Numbered from the stretch's first letter, positions 44,374-53,055 are shown. The stretch is DNA of 58,535 nucleotides from an uncultured Rhodoblastus sp. (GCF_903903185.1 NZ_CAIUXT010000229.1:1-58535), one strand, 5' to 3'. The notes: generated by a model not told the origin, from the sequence alone. Made by a program: numbers and translations.

Positions 44374-44985
44374 TCAGGCGGCGGTGGCGGCGAAAGCCGG
44401 GACGGCTTTGGAAAAAGCGTCGAGCCAGCCGACGAGTTTGGGATGATCGGCGCGCCAGGCGCCTTCGAAACGCAAATCGAGATAGCCGAGCGCGCAGGCG
44501 ACGGCGATGGCCCCGACGTCGGCGACGCCGCCGCCGGCAAAATCCTGCGTCGGCGGTTCTGCTTCTAGATGCGCCAGGGCGCGGGACACCTTGTCCTGCT
44601 GATGCGCAACCCAACGCGCGCTGCGCTCGTTTTCCGTCCGCATGCGGGTTTCGTAGACTTGCAGGATACCGGCGTCGTTCACGCCGTCGGCCAGCGCCTC
44701 CAGCGTCAAGGCGGAATGGCGCTTTCCCGCGTCGCGCGGAATCACGCGGCCCCCGCCCGCCAGATCGTCGAGGTAACCGACGATCACCGCGCTGTCGTAT
44801 ATGCTGGCGCCTTCGTCGGTTTCGAGCACCGGAATTTTTCCGAGCGGGTTTTTGCGGCGGATCGCGTCGTCGGGGTCGAGCGTGTCGGCGACGACAAGCT
44901 CGAGACGCGGCCCGAAACCCAGCAAAGCGGCGACAATCCGCGCCTTGCGCGAAAACGGCGAGGGCGGCGAATAATATAATTTCAT
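44374..44985 (-). CDS. Glutathione S-transferase family protein
   Basis: 203-residue GST. The N-terminal thioredoxin-like domain has YYSPPSPFSRKARIVAALLG (active-site Ser in SPFSRK), the cis-Pro IPVLETDEGASIYDSAVIVGYLD, with the ESxAI-type glutathione contact written as DSAVI. The C-terminal helical domain has DFAGGGVADVGAIAVACALGYLDLR (N-capping box). This is the bacterial YibF-like subgroup. GGAG lies before the ATG. Substrate unknown. Confidence 0.9.
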   Translation of the reverse strand: MKLYYSPPSPFSRKARIVAALLGFGPRLELVVADTLDPDDAIRRKNPLGKIPVLETDEGASIYDSAVIVGYLDDLAGGGRVIPRDAGKRHSALTLEALADGVNDAGILQVYETRMRTENERSARWVAHQQDKVSRALAHLEAEPPTQDFAGGGVADVGAIAVACALGYLDLRFEGAWRADHPKLVGWLDAFSKAVPAFAATAA

Positions 44986-45094
44986 GGCGAGAACTCCGGG
45001 CGCGCCTTAATCGGGTTAAGCGAAGCCAACCCGGTTCCCGGCGGGGACACAAGACTTTCGCGCGATCGAACGCCGGCCCGAAATTTTCGACGGA

Positions 45095-45307
45095 TCAATC
45101 CAGGTGCAGATTGACCGCCTTGGGGCCTTTGCCCTTCTTGTCCGGCTCGACCTCGAAGGAGATTTTCTGTCCCTCGTTGAGCGAGGCGAGGCCGGCCTGT
45201 TCGACGGCGGTGATATGGACGAAAATGTCCCTGCCCCCGTCGCTCGGCTTGATGAAGCCATATCCCTTGTCGGCGTTGAAGAATTTGATGGTGCCCTGTT
45301 GCGGCAT
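45095..45307 (-). CDS. Cold shock protein, CspA family
   Basis: 70-residue single-strand nucleic-acid-binding protein. RNP1 is KGYGFIKP and RNP2 is DIFVHITA, in an OB fold (GTIKFFNADKG, then ISFEVEPDKKGKGPKAVNL). ATG 45307 (MPQQGTIKFF) was chosen because the family begins here and GAGGGG lies upstream; the longer open frame adds nine unlikely residues. Acts as an RNA chaperone. Confidence 0.93.
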   Translation of the reverse strand: MPQQGTIKFFNADKGYGFIKPSDGGRDIFVHITAVEQAGLASLNEGQKISFEVEPDKKGKGPKAVNLHLD

Positions 45308-45579
45308 GACTTTTTCCCCTCCGGTCAGGGCCAAATCGCGGGGGAGGGAGCGCCGTGGTCAACGACGCAAGGATTGCAGTTCCACAAAATGCAGCCCACC
45401 CGGCCCAGTCGCGATCGGCCGGTTGGCGGTTGTCCTGCTTCGATCGACGCCGACCGGCAAAACAACGCTGCGGATTTTTCCGTCAGCGGCCGCGCTTGCG
45501 CGCGGCGCCCCCAACTGTCAATAAACTGCGACAAGTTGTCGCTGTTGGCAAGTCTTGACGGATTCGTCTTAAGTCGCCT

Positions 45580-46419
45580 TCAGGCTGGAGCGCCCAGAAG
45601 CTCAATCGAAAATTCCGCCCCCGGCCCGCGCGCCATCAGCCGCGCGAGAACCGGCAGGATGATTTGCGCCTGGTCTTCCAGCACCCAGGGCGGGTTGACG
45701 ATGACAAGGCCGGCGCGCGCCAGCGGCCTGCCGCTCGCGGGCGTCTCGACCTGCAAATCGACGCGCAGGCTGGCCGGCGCCAAGGCCGCGATGGCGCGGC
45801 AAAAGGCGTCGACCACGTCCTTCTCCTTGACCGGCAGCCAGATCACGAAAATCCCGCCGGACCATTTGCCGAGCGCCGCGCAAAATGTATCGAAAACCCG
45901 CTCATATTCGTCGCGCCGCTCATAGGGCGGATCGATCAGCACGAGACCGCGCCGCTCCGGCGGCGGCACAAAGGCTTTCAAACCCCGGTAGCCGTCGGTC
46001 TCGACGAGTTTGGTCCGAATATCCTTGTTGAGCGCGCGGCGCAGGCTTTTGGAGGCCTCAGGCAGCATTTCGCAGAAAATCGCCCTGTCGCCGGCGCGCA
46101 GGAATTTTTGCGCGATCAGCGGCGAGCCGGGATAGAAGCGCGGCGCGCCAACAGCCTGGACCGCCGCCAGCCACGGTTCAAGCAAAGGCGCCGCCGCGCC
46201 AAGATCGGGGGCCGCCAAAAGCCGGCCGACGCCGTCGCGCGCCTCGCTCATCCGCGCCGCCTCCGGCGAGGTCAGATCGTAGAGTCCCGCCCCGGCGTGG
46301 GTGTCGATGTAGCGGAACGGTTTTTCCTTGCCGTGCAGATAGAGCAGGATGCGGGTCAGAAAGACGTGCTTGAGCACATCGGCGAAATTGCCCGCGTGAA
46401 ATTCATGGCGATAGTTGAT
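45580..46419 (-). CDS. rlmJ: 23S rRNA (adenine(2030)-N6)-methyltransferase RlmJ, apparent AUC start
   Basis: Rossmann-fold methyltransferase for A2030 of 23S rRNA. DTHAGAGLYDL (SAM motif I) and the catalytic VLIDPPYE are clear. The family begins M-x-YRHxFHAGNFADVLKH; here the frame reads INYRHEFHAGNFADVLKH with ATC (46417-46419) in place of ATG. GGGAG lies seven bases before that ATC. The nearest standard start is GTG 46377 (FAD-VLKH), which would remove the conserved N-terminus. 279 residues from the ATC. I infer AUC initiation; a base error is the alternative. Confidence 0.85.
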   Translation of the reverse strand: MNYRHEFHAGNFADVLKHVFLTRILLYLHGKEKPFRYIDTHAGAGLYDLTSPEAARMSEARDGVGRLLAAPDLGAAAPLLEPWLAAVQAVGAPRFYPGSPLIAQKFLRAGDRAIFCEMLPEASKSLRRALNKDIRTKLVETDGYRGLKAFVPPPERRGLVLIDPPYERRDEYERVFDTFCAALGKWSGGIFVIWLPVKEKDVVDAFCRAIAALAPASLRVDLQVETPASGRPLARAGLVIVNPPWVLEDQAQIILPVLARLMARGPGAEFSIELLGAPA

Positions 46420-46500
46420 GGACGATCTCCCTGATTTTTTCCCCTCTTCGAACCGGAACCGGCCAGGGGACGCTTGCTTGCCTGCCTGCCGCCGCCCCGA

Positions 46501-46980
46501 TCAATCGAGCAACTTGTTCGGCCGCAGGGTGAAAGCGGCCATGCGGGCGATCGACCAACGCCCGTCCGGCTGGCGGCGAAAAACATCGATGCCGCCCTCG
46601 GGAGTCCTGTCCTGCGCGCCGCCCTTCCGGACGGTGAGCGTCCAAAGGACGCGAACGACGGCGATATCGCCCGCGACGATGATCTCGCGAATATCCGGAT
46701 CGTCGTAATGAAGCCGCAGATCCGGCCTTGCGAGCAGCCGGTCGATATTGCCGCAGATCGCCGCACGGCCGGTCTCCAGCCGCGGAGGCGCGGTCGCGAT
46801 CAGGTCGGGCGCAAATATGTCGCAAGATCGAGCTTCATCGCGCGCGTTGAAGGCGTCCGCGAAACCGCGCAGCCGCGCGGCGACCGCCGCCTTGTCCGCC
46901 GCCTCGTCGGCGCGCGCCGCCGCCTGGCTCAAACCGAAAGCCAGGAGGCACAGGCAAGCCAATAAACGTGAACGAAACAT
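46501..46980 (-). CDS. Secreted SnoaL/NTF2-like (DUF4440-type) protein
   Basis: 159 residues. A signal peptide (LLACLCLLAFGLSQAAARA) is followed by a small cone-fold domain: VAARLRGFADAFNARDEARSCDIFAPDLIATAPP and DIAVVRVLWTLTVRKGG, with DVFRRQPDGRWSIARMAAF at the end, which is typical of SnoaL-like/DUF4440 proteins. These often bind small ligands or are isomerase-like; the function here is unknown. ATG 46980 has GGAGGGG upstream. 81 bases separate it from rlmJ. Confidence 0.78.
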   Translation of the reverse strand: MFRSRLLACLCLLAFGLSQAAARADEAADKAAVAARLRGFADAFNARDEARSCDIFAPDLIATAPPRLETGRAAICGNIDRLLARPDLRLHYDDPDIREIIVAGDIAVVRVLWTLTVRKGGAQDRTPEGGIDVFRRQPDGRWSIARMAAFTLRPNKLLD

Positions 46981-47020
46981 AAGGACCCCTCCGCGCCCTG
47001 GGCCGCCATGTCGAGCGCGC

Positions 47021-47782
47021 TCATCCCCCCGCCGGCACGACGAGGCTCTGGCTGCGGCAGGAGGCCCGCGCGACCTGCGGACAGGCGACAAAATCGCGCA
47101 GATCGCGCGAAAGGCACAGCCGCGCCTCCTGCAAGACGCCGCGCCGGCAGGTCACCGCCATCATGCCCGGCCGCAGGCGCCGATTGGCCTCGATAAAGGC
47201 GCGCTGCACGGCGAGCGGCGAAAATTCGCGATCCTGTTCCAGCGCCTTGAAAGCCGAGGGAATCGCCACCGCGTCGCGCGCCGCGCGCACATCGGCGAAA
47301 TAGCCGGCCGGGGTCTTGCCCGAACAGACGCCATGCTGGCGCCATTCATGCCGCGCCAGACCCTGGTCGGGATAGAGCCCATCCAGACCGGCGAGAACCG
47401 AAAACGGCAGAAAGCCGTCACCCCGGCATTGCGAGGGATAGCCGGAAAAATATTGCGGCCACAGGCCGTGGACGACAAAGCCGGGATTGGCGCCGGGCGC
47501 GCATTGGCCGCGCGACCTTTGCGCGCCGCCCTCGGCGCAGAAACTCGGCGACCAGGACAAAGCCAGCACGTAAAAATCGAAATCTCCGGCCGGCGCCGCC
47601 CCGCCCCGGCGCGAATTGAACTTTTCGTCGCGCGGCGGCGACGGCCTTCCAAACCCCTGCGAGTCCGTTTCCGGCGTTGTTCGCTGGTCGGCGCAGCGAT
47701 CGAGCAGGCAGTCGCGGGCGTCGAGACCGAAGGCGGGCGTTGCGGCCAGAACCAGCAAGGCCATCGCAAACAGGCTTTTCAT
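47021..47782 (-). CDS. Ribonuclease T2 family protein
   Basis: 253-residue secreted RNase. Signal peptide (FAMALLVLAATPAFG), then the T2 catalytic blocks CAS1 FVVHGLWPQ and CAS2 HEWRQHGVCS with the three active-site histidines/Glu, preceded by FDFYVLALSWSPSFC. Eight or more cysteines are likely disulfides. Cuts RNA to cyclic phosphates in the periplasm (phosphate or nucleotide salvage is a plausible role). CGGAAATT precedes the ATG. It begins a short run of secreted-protein genes on this strand. Confidence 0.93.
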   Translation of the reverse strand: MKSLFAMALLVLAATPAFGLDARDCLLDRCADQRTTPETDSQGFGRPSPPRDEKFNSRRGGAAPAGDFDFYVLALSWSPSFCAEGGAQRSRGQCAPGANPGFVVHGLWPQYFSGYPSQCRGDGFLPFSVLAGLDGLYPDQGLARHEWRQHGVCSGKTPAGYFADVRAARDAVAIPSAFKALEQDREFSPLAVQRAFIEANRRLRPGMMAVTCRRGVLQEARLCLSRDLRDFVACPQVARASCRSQSLVVPAGG

Positions 47783-47809
47783 TGCAAATTTCCGCGAAAA
47801 AACCGACGC

Positions 47810-48259
47810 TCAGGGGCCGGCGGCGCGGCAGGCGGGCGAATAGACATGGAACGGGTCTTCGCCGACCACGCACCATTCGACGCCATTGCCCAGGCCGACG
47901 AATCCGCCGCGCTCGATCACATTATATTTGACCTCGCGCTCGCGGCCGTCGCTGAACCAGGCGCGGGCGACGCAATAGCGCCGCGGAATGAATTCGCGGC
48001 CATTGGTGCGGAAGCCGACCTCCCTGACCGTTTCGAAATGGTCGAGTGCGAGCCGCTCATGCGAATACCAATATCGGGAATAATTGAAGGCCCGGGCGAT
48101 CTCTTGCAGCGTCCAGCTATCCTCGCAGGGCGGCAGGTCGCCGGAATAGGGAATGGTCCGGCTTTCGGCCGGGAAAGCCCAGGCTGCGCTCGATGACATG
48201 ACGCCCGCGCCAAGCGACAACAACACGGCCCCAAGGGCGGCGCAACGTGAAATCAGCAT
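47810..48259 (-). CDS. Secreted protein of unknown function
   Basis: 149 residues with a signal peptide (LGAVLLSLGAGVMSSSAAWA). The mature part contains CEDSWTLQEIARAFNYSRYWYSHERLALDHF and YCVARAWFSDGREREVKYNVIERGGFVG, then VEWCVVGEDPFHVYSPAC. Four cysteines could make two disulfides. It is a conserved-looking alphaproteobacterial protein, but I know of no named family or function. GGGGGATATC before the ATG. It lies 27 bases upstream of the RNase T2 gene and is probably cotranscribed with it. Confidence 0.75.
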   Translation of the reverse strand: MLISRCAALGAVLLSLGAGVMSSSAAWAFPAESRTIPYSGDLPPCEDSWTLQEIARAFNYSRYWYSHERLALDHFETVREVGFRTNGREFIPRRYCVARAWFSDGREREVKYNVIERGGFVGLGNGVEWCVVGEDPFHVYSPACRAAGP

Positions 48260-48365
48260 GATATCCCCCTAACGGCGATCATCCGGGACGATGCGCGAAT
48301 TGCGCAAGCCCCGTCAAGGCGGTTTTTTTCGCGCGCCCCCAGCCAAGTGAAAAAGCCCGGCCCCC

Positions 48366-49961
48366 TCAGCTTTTGCCGACCTGATAATCCTTGATGTCGG
48401 CGAAACGGATCGCGGGCCAGCGCTCCTGGTCGTAGCGGAGCGAAAACGCGGATTGCGCCAGAAACACCGGCGCGCCGTCGAGATCGTTGGCCATGGACGA
48501 GGGATAGGCGTTCTTGAAACGGTCCAGTTCGGCGGACTCGTCGGCGTCGATCCAGCGGCAGATTTCGAAACGGCTGTTCTCGAAACTCACCGGCAGGCCA
48601 TATTCGGCCTGCAACCTTTCGGCGAGCACGTCGAGTTGCAGCGCGCCAACGACGCCGACCATCGCCGGGGCGCCGTCATGCGGCAAAAACAGCTGCACCA
48701 CGCCCTCTTCCGCCATCTGCTGCAAAGCTTCGCGCAACTTCTTGGCCTTCATCGCGTCGCCGAGTTTGACCCGGCGCAGGATTTCCGGCGCGAAACTGGG
48801 CACCCCGCGAAACACCAGATTTTCGCCCTCGGTCAAAGTGTCGCCGATGCGCAGGGCGCCGTGGTTAGGAATGCCGACGACATCGCCGGCGAAGGCCTCT
48901 TCCGCCAGTTGGCGGTCCTGGGCGAAAAAGAATTGCGGCGCGTTGAGCGCAATATTTTTCCCCGTGCGCGACAGCCGCGCCTTCATTCCGCGTTGCAAGC
49001 GTCCCGAGGTGACCCGCAGAAAGGCGATGCGGTCGCGGTGGTTGGGGTCCATGTTCGCCTGAATCTTGAAGACGAAGCCGGTCATTTTCGGCTCGCGCGG
49101 ATCGACCGTGCGGGTGGAGGCGGCGACCGGCTGCGGCGGCGGCGCGAATTCCGCCAGCGCGTCGATCAGATCCTGCACGCCGAATTTTTTGAGCGCCGAG
49201 CCGAAGAACACCGGCGTCAGATGGCCTTCGAGAAAGGCCGCGACATCGAACGGCTTTTGCGCCTCGCGCGCCAGGGAAATTTCCTCAGCCGCGATTTCGG
49301 CGTCGGCGGGGTTGGAAAGCGCGGCGATTTGCGGATCGTCGGGGCCGGAAACCTGGATCGGCTCGGCGTCCTCCTCGAGCCGGCGCACGACATTGGCGCG
49401 CAGGTCATAGGTGCCGGCAAAGGTCCGGCCGCGTCCGATCGGCCAGGTCAGCGCCACCGTGTCGAGCGCCAGCGTCTTCTCGATCTCGTCGAGCAGATCG
49501 AAGGGATCGCGGGTTTCGCGGTCCATCTTGTTGATGAAGGTGATGATCGGAATGTCGCGCAACCGGCAGACTTCGAACAGTTTGCGCGTGCGCGCCTCGA
49601 TGCCCTTGGCCGCGTCGATCACCATGATGGCGCTGTCGACAGCGGTGAGGGTTCGATAGGTGTCTTCGGAAAAGTCCTCGTGGCCCGGCGTGTCGAGCAG
49701 ATTATAGACGCAATCGCCATATTCGAAGGTCATCACCGAGGTGACGACCGAGATGCCGCGCTCGCGCTCGATGCCCATCCAGTCGGAACGGGTCTGGCGG
49801 CGGTTGGCCTTGGCGCGCACTTCGCCGGCAAGCTGGATGGCGCCGCCGAACAGCAGCAGTTTTTCTGTCAGCGTGGTTTTGCCGGCGTCGGGATGCGAGA
49901 TGATGGCAAAAGTGCGCCGCCGCGCGACGGGATCGCGACTTTGGGGATCGGGATTTTGCAT
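48366..49961 (-). CDS. prfC: Peptide chain release factor 3
   Basis: 531-residue translational GTPase that recycles RF1/RF2 after peptide release. G1 SHPDAGKTTLTEKLLLFGGAI-type P-loop (HPDAGKTT), G2 region with SDWMGIERERGISVVTS, G3 DTPGHEDFSEDT and G4 NKMDRE are present, followed by domain II (TGFVFKIQANMDPNHRDRIAF) and the RF3 C-terminal domain (RFEICRWIDADE). Normal length. The frame starts at ATG 49961. Downstream genes are on the same strand but well separated. Confidence 0.96.
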   Translation of the reverse strand: MQNPDPQSRDPVARRRTFAIISHPDAGKTTLTEKLLLFGGAIQLAGEVRAKANRRQTRSDWMGIERERGISVVTSVMTFEYGDCVYNLLDTPGHEDFSEDTYRTLTAVDSAIMVIDAAKGIEARTRKLFEVCRLRDIPIITFINKMDRETRDPFDLLDEIEKTLALDTVALTWPIGRGRTFAGTYDLRANVVRRLEEDAEPIQVSGPDDPQIAALSNPADAEIAAEEISLAREAQKPFDVAAFLEGHLTPVFFGSALKKFGVQDLIDALAEFAPPPQPVAASTRTVDPREPKMTGFVFKIQANMDPNHRDRIAFLRVTSGRLQRGMKARLSRTGKNIALNAPQFFFAQDRQLAEEAFAGDVVGIPNHGALRIGDTLTEGENLVFRGVPSFAPEILRRVKLGDAMKAKKLREALQQMAEEGVVQLFLPHDGAPAMVGVVGALQLDVLAERLQAEYGLPVSFENSRFEICRWIDADESAELDRFKNAYPSSMANDLDGAPVFLAQSAFSLRYDQERWPAIRFADIKDYQVGKS

Positions 49962-50082
49962 ATTCAGCCGGGTTTGGGGTGTCTGTCCGGCTGATTAACG
50001 CGATTGACGCTTGCAAGGCAAATCGCCGAACGCGCCCAAGGGCTTCCACACCGCCGATCAGCGAACCGCGACGATATCGACC

Positions 50083-50178
50083 GCCTGTTCTTGCCCAAAA
50101 AGTCTGCAACTTTTTGGGAACAGGCGCTCTTTACCGCCTGTTCTTGTCCAAAAAGTCTGCAACTTTTTGGGAACAGGC
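50083..50178. repeat. Paired 43-bp hairpin repeats (same family as 32269-32375, inverted)
   Basis: Two units (50083-50125 and 50136-50178) separated by ten bases. On the minus strand each reads GCCTGTTCCCAAAAAGT, TGCAG, ACTTTTTGG and ends GAACAGGC. The inner 9-bp stem and outer 8-bp stem are both perfect. The units differ by one base (CTTGCCC versus CTTGTCC). The second unit ends at the last base of the ferritin-like gene's stop codon. Confidence 0.85.
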
Positions 50179-50654
50179 TAGTCCGCCGGGGCCGTCATTC
50201 CGGCTTCGCAGGCGACGATCCACTTGTTCAGTTCGGCGACATGGCCCGCCTCTTCTGCGACAAATTCCGCAGCCAGAACCTTGACTTCCGGATCGTCGGT
50301 CGTATCCAGCACCGATTTATAATAATTATAGCCGGCGGTTTCGGCAGCGAGCGCGATCTGCAAGGCCTCGGCGCGACCGATCATCGGGTCTGCGCCCCAG
50401 ATCGCCGCTGCTTCCGGGCTCTCCAGATCGGGCCAGACGAATTCCTCGGGGCCGATTTCCGGAATTTCGCGGAAACCCGCGCGCGCCTTCGCGTCGCCGA
50501 GATGCAATTTGGAATAATCGGACAGGCGCCGGAACAATTGCGCCACTTCCTTGTTGCCGCCCGACGTCATTGCATCCGCCAGCTCGCCAAAACGCGACGC
50601 CGCTTCCTGCTCAAGATGAATCGAATAGGCCAGAAATTCTTCGACCGTCTGCAT
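50178..50654 (-). CDS. Ferritin-like diiron protein (solo homologue of the 8159-9055 C-terminal domain)
   Basis: 158-residue rubrerythrin-like four-helix protein. It aligns along its length with residues about 142-290 of the ferredoxin-ferritin fusion: VEEFLAYSIHLEQEAASRFGELADAM, VAQLFRRLSDYSKLHLGDAK, EFVWPD, and LAAEFVAEEAGHVAELNKWI. Likely diiron ligands Glu15/17, His51, Glu105, Glu135 and His138. The frame is open upstream, but ATG 50654 was chosen for the GGGAGG before it. No ferredoxin is adjacent. A 20-bp palindrome lies 115 bases upstream. Confidence 0.85.
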   Translation of the reverse strand: MQTVEEFLAYSIHLEQEAASRFGELADAMTSGGNKEVAQLFRRLSDYSKLHLGDAKARAGFREIPEIGPEEFVWPDLESPEAAAIWGADPMIGRAEALQIALAAETAGYNYYKSVLDTTDDPEVKVLAAEFVAEEAGHVAELNKWIVACEAGMTAPAD

Positions 50655-51066
50655 AAATCGCCTCCCGTACCGCTTGGCGAATTTCAACTGCGAATAATTT
50701 TCATACACCGGCGCGGCGATAGGACAAGTCGCTTTTTTAGGCAAGTAGCAAAAATGGGCAGCTTTGACATTAAACTTTAGTTTAATGCTTTCACCCGATC
50801 TGCCGCCGGACCCGCGTTTTCGCATTGAAATCGATGCCTGTCGGTGGAAACTTGGTTATGGCGCCACAAGTTCCGGCGCAGAACAGCCGGGCGGGAAAAA
50901 CGCCGAAAATTCCGGCCTTGCTTGCGTCCCGGACCAGTGCGGCGCAGGCTCAAGGTTCTATCGCGCCGATTCAATGGCGCAATAGATAAGGGCGCGACCG
51001 CAAGATTTTAGTAATATTCCCTGCAAACCGACGTAACGCCATCAGACCCTCGCCGGAGCCAAGCCC
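50655..51066. other. Divergent intergenic region with palindrome
   Basis: 412 bases between the ferritin-like gene (minus) and the TRAP-DUF900 fusion gene (plus). It contains the palindrome at 50768-50787. No gene is supported. Confidence 0.5.
50768..50787. promoter_or_regulatory. AT-rich inverted repeat, candidate operator
   Basis: CATTAAACT, two bases, AGTTTAATG: perfect 9-bp arms. An isolated AT-rich palindrome in GC-rich DNA upstream of the ferritin-like gene; it could bind a dimeric regulator such as a Fur/Rrf2/FNR-type protein, though it does not match their standard boxes. Confidence 0.45.
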
Positions 51067-53004
51067 ATGCCGCGCCGCCTTCTCTTAACACTCGCCTGCC
51101 TGTCGTTCGGCGTCGCGGCGCCCTTTCGCGCGCTGGCCGTCGAAGCGCGGCTCGCCTTTCCCTCCGCCTATTCCGGGGATGTCTTCGTCAAATCGCTGTT
51201 GTCGAGCAAAATTCTCGCGCAAGCGGGCGTGACCTTGATCGCGAAACAGCAGGCGGGCGAGAGCGCGGCGATGGGGGCGGTCAAGACCGGCGCGGCGGAT
51301 ATCGGCGTCTTCACCTTGGCGGACGAGGACTTGCGCAAGCTGCAAACGGCGGGTTCCGAAGCCTCGCTGCTGACACGGCCTTTCGTTTTCCAGTCGGCGA
51401 AGGAGGTTTTTCTGATGCAGAACAGCTTTCTCGGCGACGCCACCGCCACCGGCGCCGGCCGCTCGGGCCTGTTTCCGCTGCAATTATGGAATCACGCCAT
51501 CACCTATTTCCTCACCCGGGAGCCGATCCGCTCGACGGCGGATTTCGCCAAGCTGACGGTGGCGGCGGACAAGGGCGCGCCGGATGTCAAAATTCTCAAC
51601 TCCCTCGGCGCGAAGATTTCGCAGTCCAGGATGAGCATGAAGGAGGGCGCGACCAATGCGCTGGAGACGCAACTCGGCGCGGCGACCAGGGATTTCGCCA
51701 AAAAATTTGGCGGCAAGCTCTATCTGACCGTTGGCTGGCCGGAAACCGGGCTGCTGGCGGCGGCGCCCGATTTCTGGCTCAAGCTCAGCGAAGCGCAGAA
51801 AAACGCGCTGAAAATCGCGGCGAAACAGGCGCGGGAGGCCGCCGACGCCGAACTCATGGCGCGCGAGGAGGCGATCGTGACCATTCCCAATGTCGAGTTG
51901 ACCCATCTCGACCAGCGCATGGACATGACGACGAACGTCGCCGGGAAACCGGCGATGCGCAAGGAAGGCGACAGTCCCGCCGCCATGGGCAAGGAAATGG
52001 AGCTTTGGCGCAAGGCGGAAGTCGAGGTCCATTCGCCGCCGGCGCCGGCGCTGCAAAACGCGGCCCCGCCCGCCCCCGAGCAGGCCCGCAAAATGGCGGC
52101 GCGCTCGCCGGTGTTTTTCGTCACCGACCGCAACGACGAGGCGACGCTGGACTACAAGACGCGTTTCGGCGCCCGCCGGCTCGATCCGTTCGAATATACC
52201 TGCGGCTATCTCGGCGCGCCGGCGCGCAACTCCGGCGAGCCGCAGATTCCGCCTGCGCCCAAAACCCTGATCAAGGGCGTCGAGGAATGCGCGAAGCTGA
52301 TCGTCGCCAAGACCCGCGAAGCCGGCGGCTCGAAGGTGATGTTCGTGATCCACGGCTTCAACATTTCCTTCGACAGCTTGCTCTGGCGGGCGCTGCAACT
52401 CGGATCGGAAGCCGAGTATGACGGCGCCATCGTCGGCTGGAGCTGGCCCTCGGAAGGCTCGGCCTTCGGCTATGCCTATGACGAGGACTCCAGCGCCTGG
52501 AGCGAGCCGCATCTCGTTGAACTGGTGAATGAAATCGCGACGGCCGGGCCGGAATTGCAGCTCGATTTCGTCGCCCACAGCATGGGGAACCGCATGTTGT
52601 TGCAGATGTTGCGCGAATTCGCGCTGGCGAAGTCGGGCCTGCGGATCGGCGCGGCGATTTTCGCCGCGCCCGACGTGGCGCAGGATGTGTTCCGCGACCA
52701 GATCCGCATGGTGCGCAAGATCGGCGCGATCCGCACGCTTTACGCCTCGCAATATGACCGCGCCATATTGATTTCGGAAAGCTATCACCGGGCGCCGCGC
52801 GCCGGCAGCGGCGGCGACAATATTTTAGTCACCGGCGGCGTCGAATCCGTCGATGCGCGGCTTGGCGGCCATTCCTATGTGTTCGACGAACCCAAGGCGA
52901 TTCAGGATTTCAAGCAGATTCTGAACCAGGCGACGATGGCGGGCGCGCGCGGTCTCGAAGCCAAGGAAAAGGCGGGAGCGGCCTATTGGGTGATCCAGCC
53001 GTGA
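51067..53004 (+). CDS. TRAP-type solute-binding domain fused to DUF900 alpha/beta hydrolase
   Basis: 645 residues. A signal peptide (about 1-24) is followed by a DctP-like domain to about residue 310: LFPLQLWNHAITYFLTREPIRSTADFAKL, LGAKISQSRMSMKEGATNALETQLGA, FWLKLSEAQKNALKIAAKQAREAAD. The usual carboxylate-binding Arg is not seen in LTVAADK. After a Pro/Ala linker, residues 345-645 are a DUF900 hydrolase: VFFVTDRN, VMFVIHGFN, VGWSWPSEG, nucleophile Ser505 in AHSMGN, Asp536 in APDV and His602 in GGHSYV. Ligand and substrate unknown; no TRAP permease adjoins. GGAG precedes the ATG. Confidence 0.85.
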   Translation: MPRRLLLTLACLSFGVAAPFRALAVEARLAFPSAYSGDVFVKSLLSSKILAQAGVTLIAKQQAGESAAMGAVKTGAADIGVFTLADEDLRKLQTAGSEASLLTRPFVFQSAKEVFLMQNSFLGDATATGAGRSGLFPLQLWNHAITYFLTREPIRSTADFAKLTVAADKGAPDVKILNSLGAKISQSRMSMKEGATNALETQLGAATRDFAKKFGGKLYLTVGWPETGLLAAAPDFWLKLSEAQKNALKIAAKQAREAADAELMAREEAIVTIPNVELTHLDQRMDMTTNVAGKPAMRKEGDSPAAMGKEMELWRKAEVEVHSPPAPALQNAAPPAPEQARKMAARSPVFFVTDRNDEATLDYKTRFGARRLDPFEYTCGYLGAPARNSGEPQIPPAPKTLIKGVEECAKLIVAKTREAGGSKVMFVIHGFNISFDSLLWRALQLGSEAEYDGAIVGWSWPSEGSAFGYAYDEDSSAWSEPHLVELVNEIATAGPELQLDFVAHSMGNRMLLQMLREFALAKSGLRIGAAIFAAPDVAQDVFRDQIRMVRKIGAIRTLYASQYDRAILISESYHRAPRAGSGGDNILVTGGVESVDARLGGHSYVFDEPKAIQDFKQILNQATMAGARGLEAKEKAGAAYWVIQP

Positions 53005-53055
53005 GCGCTCTTGCTGGCGCTTGTCGCCCAGCAGGAAAAGCGAGGCGCGCCTGCC

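Noticed and set aside
50655-50825. N-terminal extension of the ferritin-like gene to 50825
   Set aside because: The extension runs through the palindrome and promoter region, and a strong GGGAGG site supports the start at 50654.
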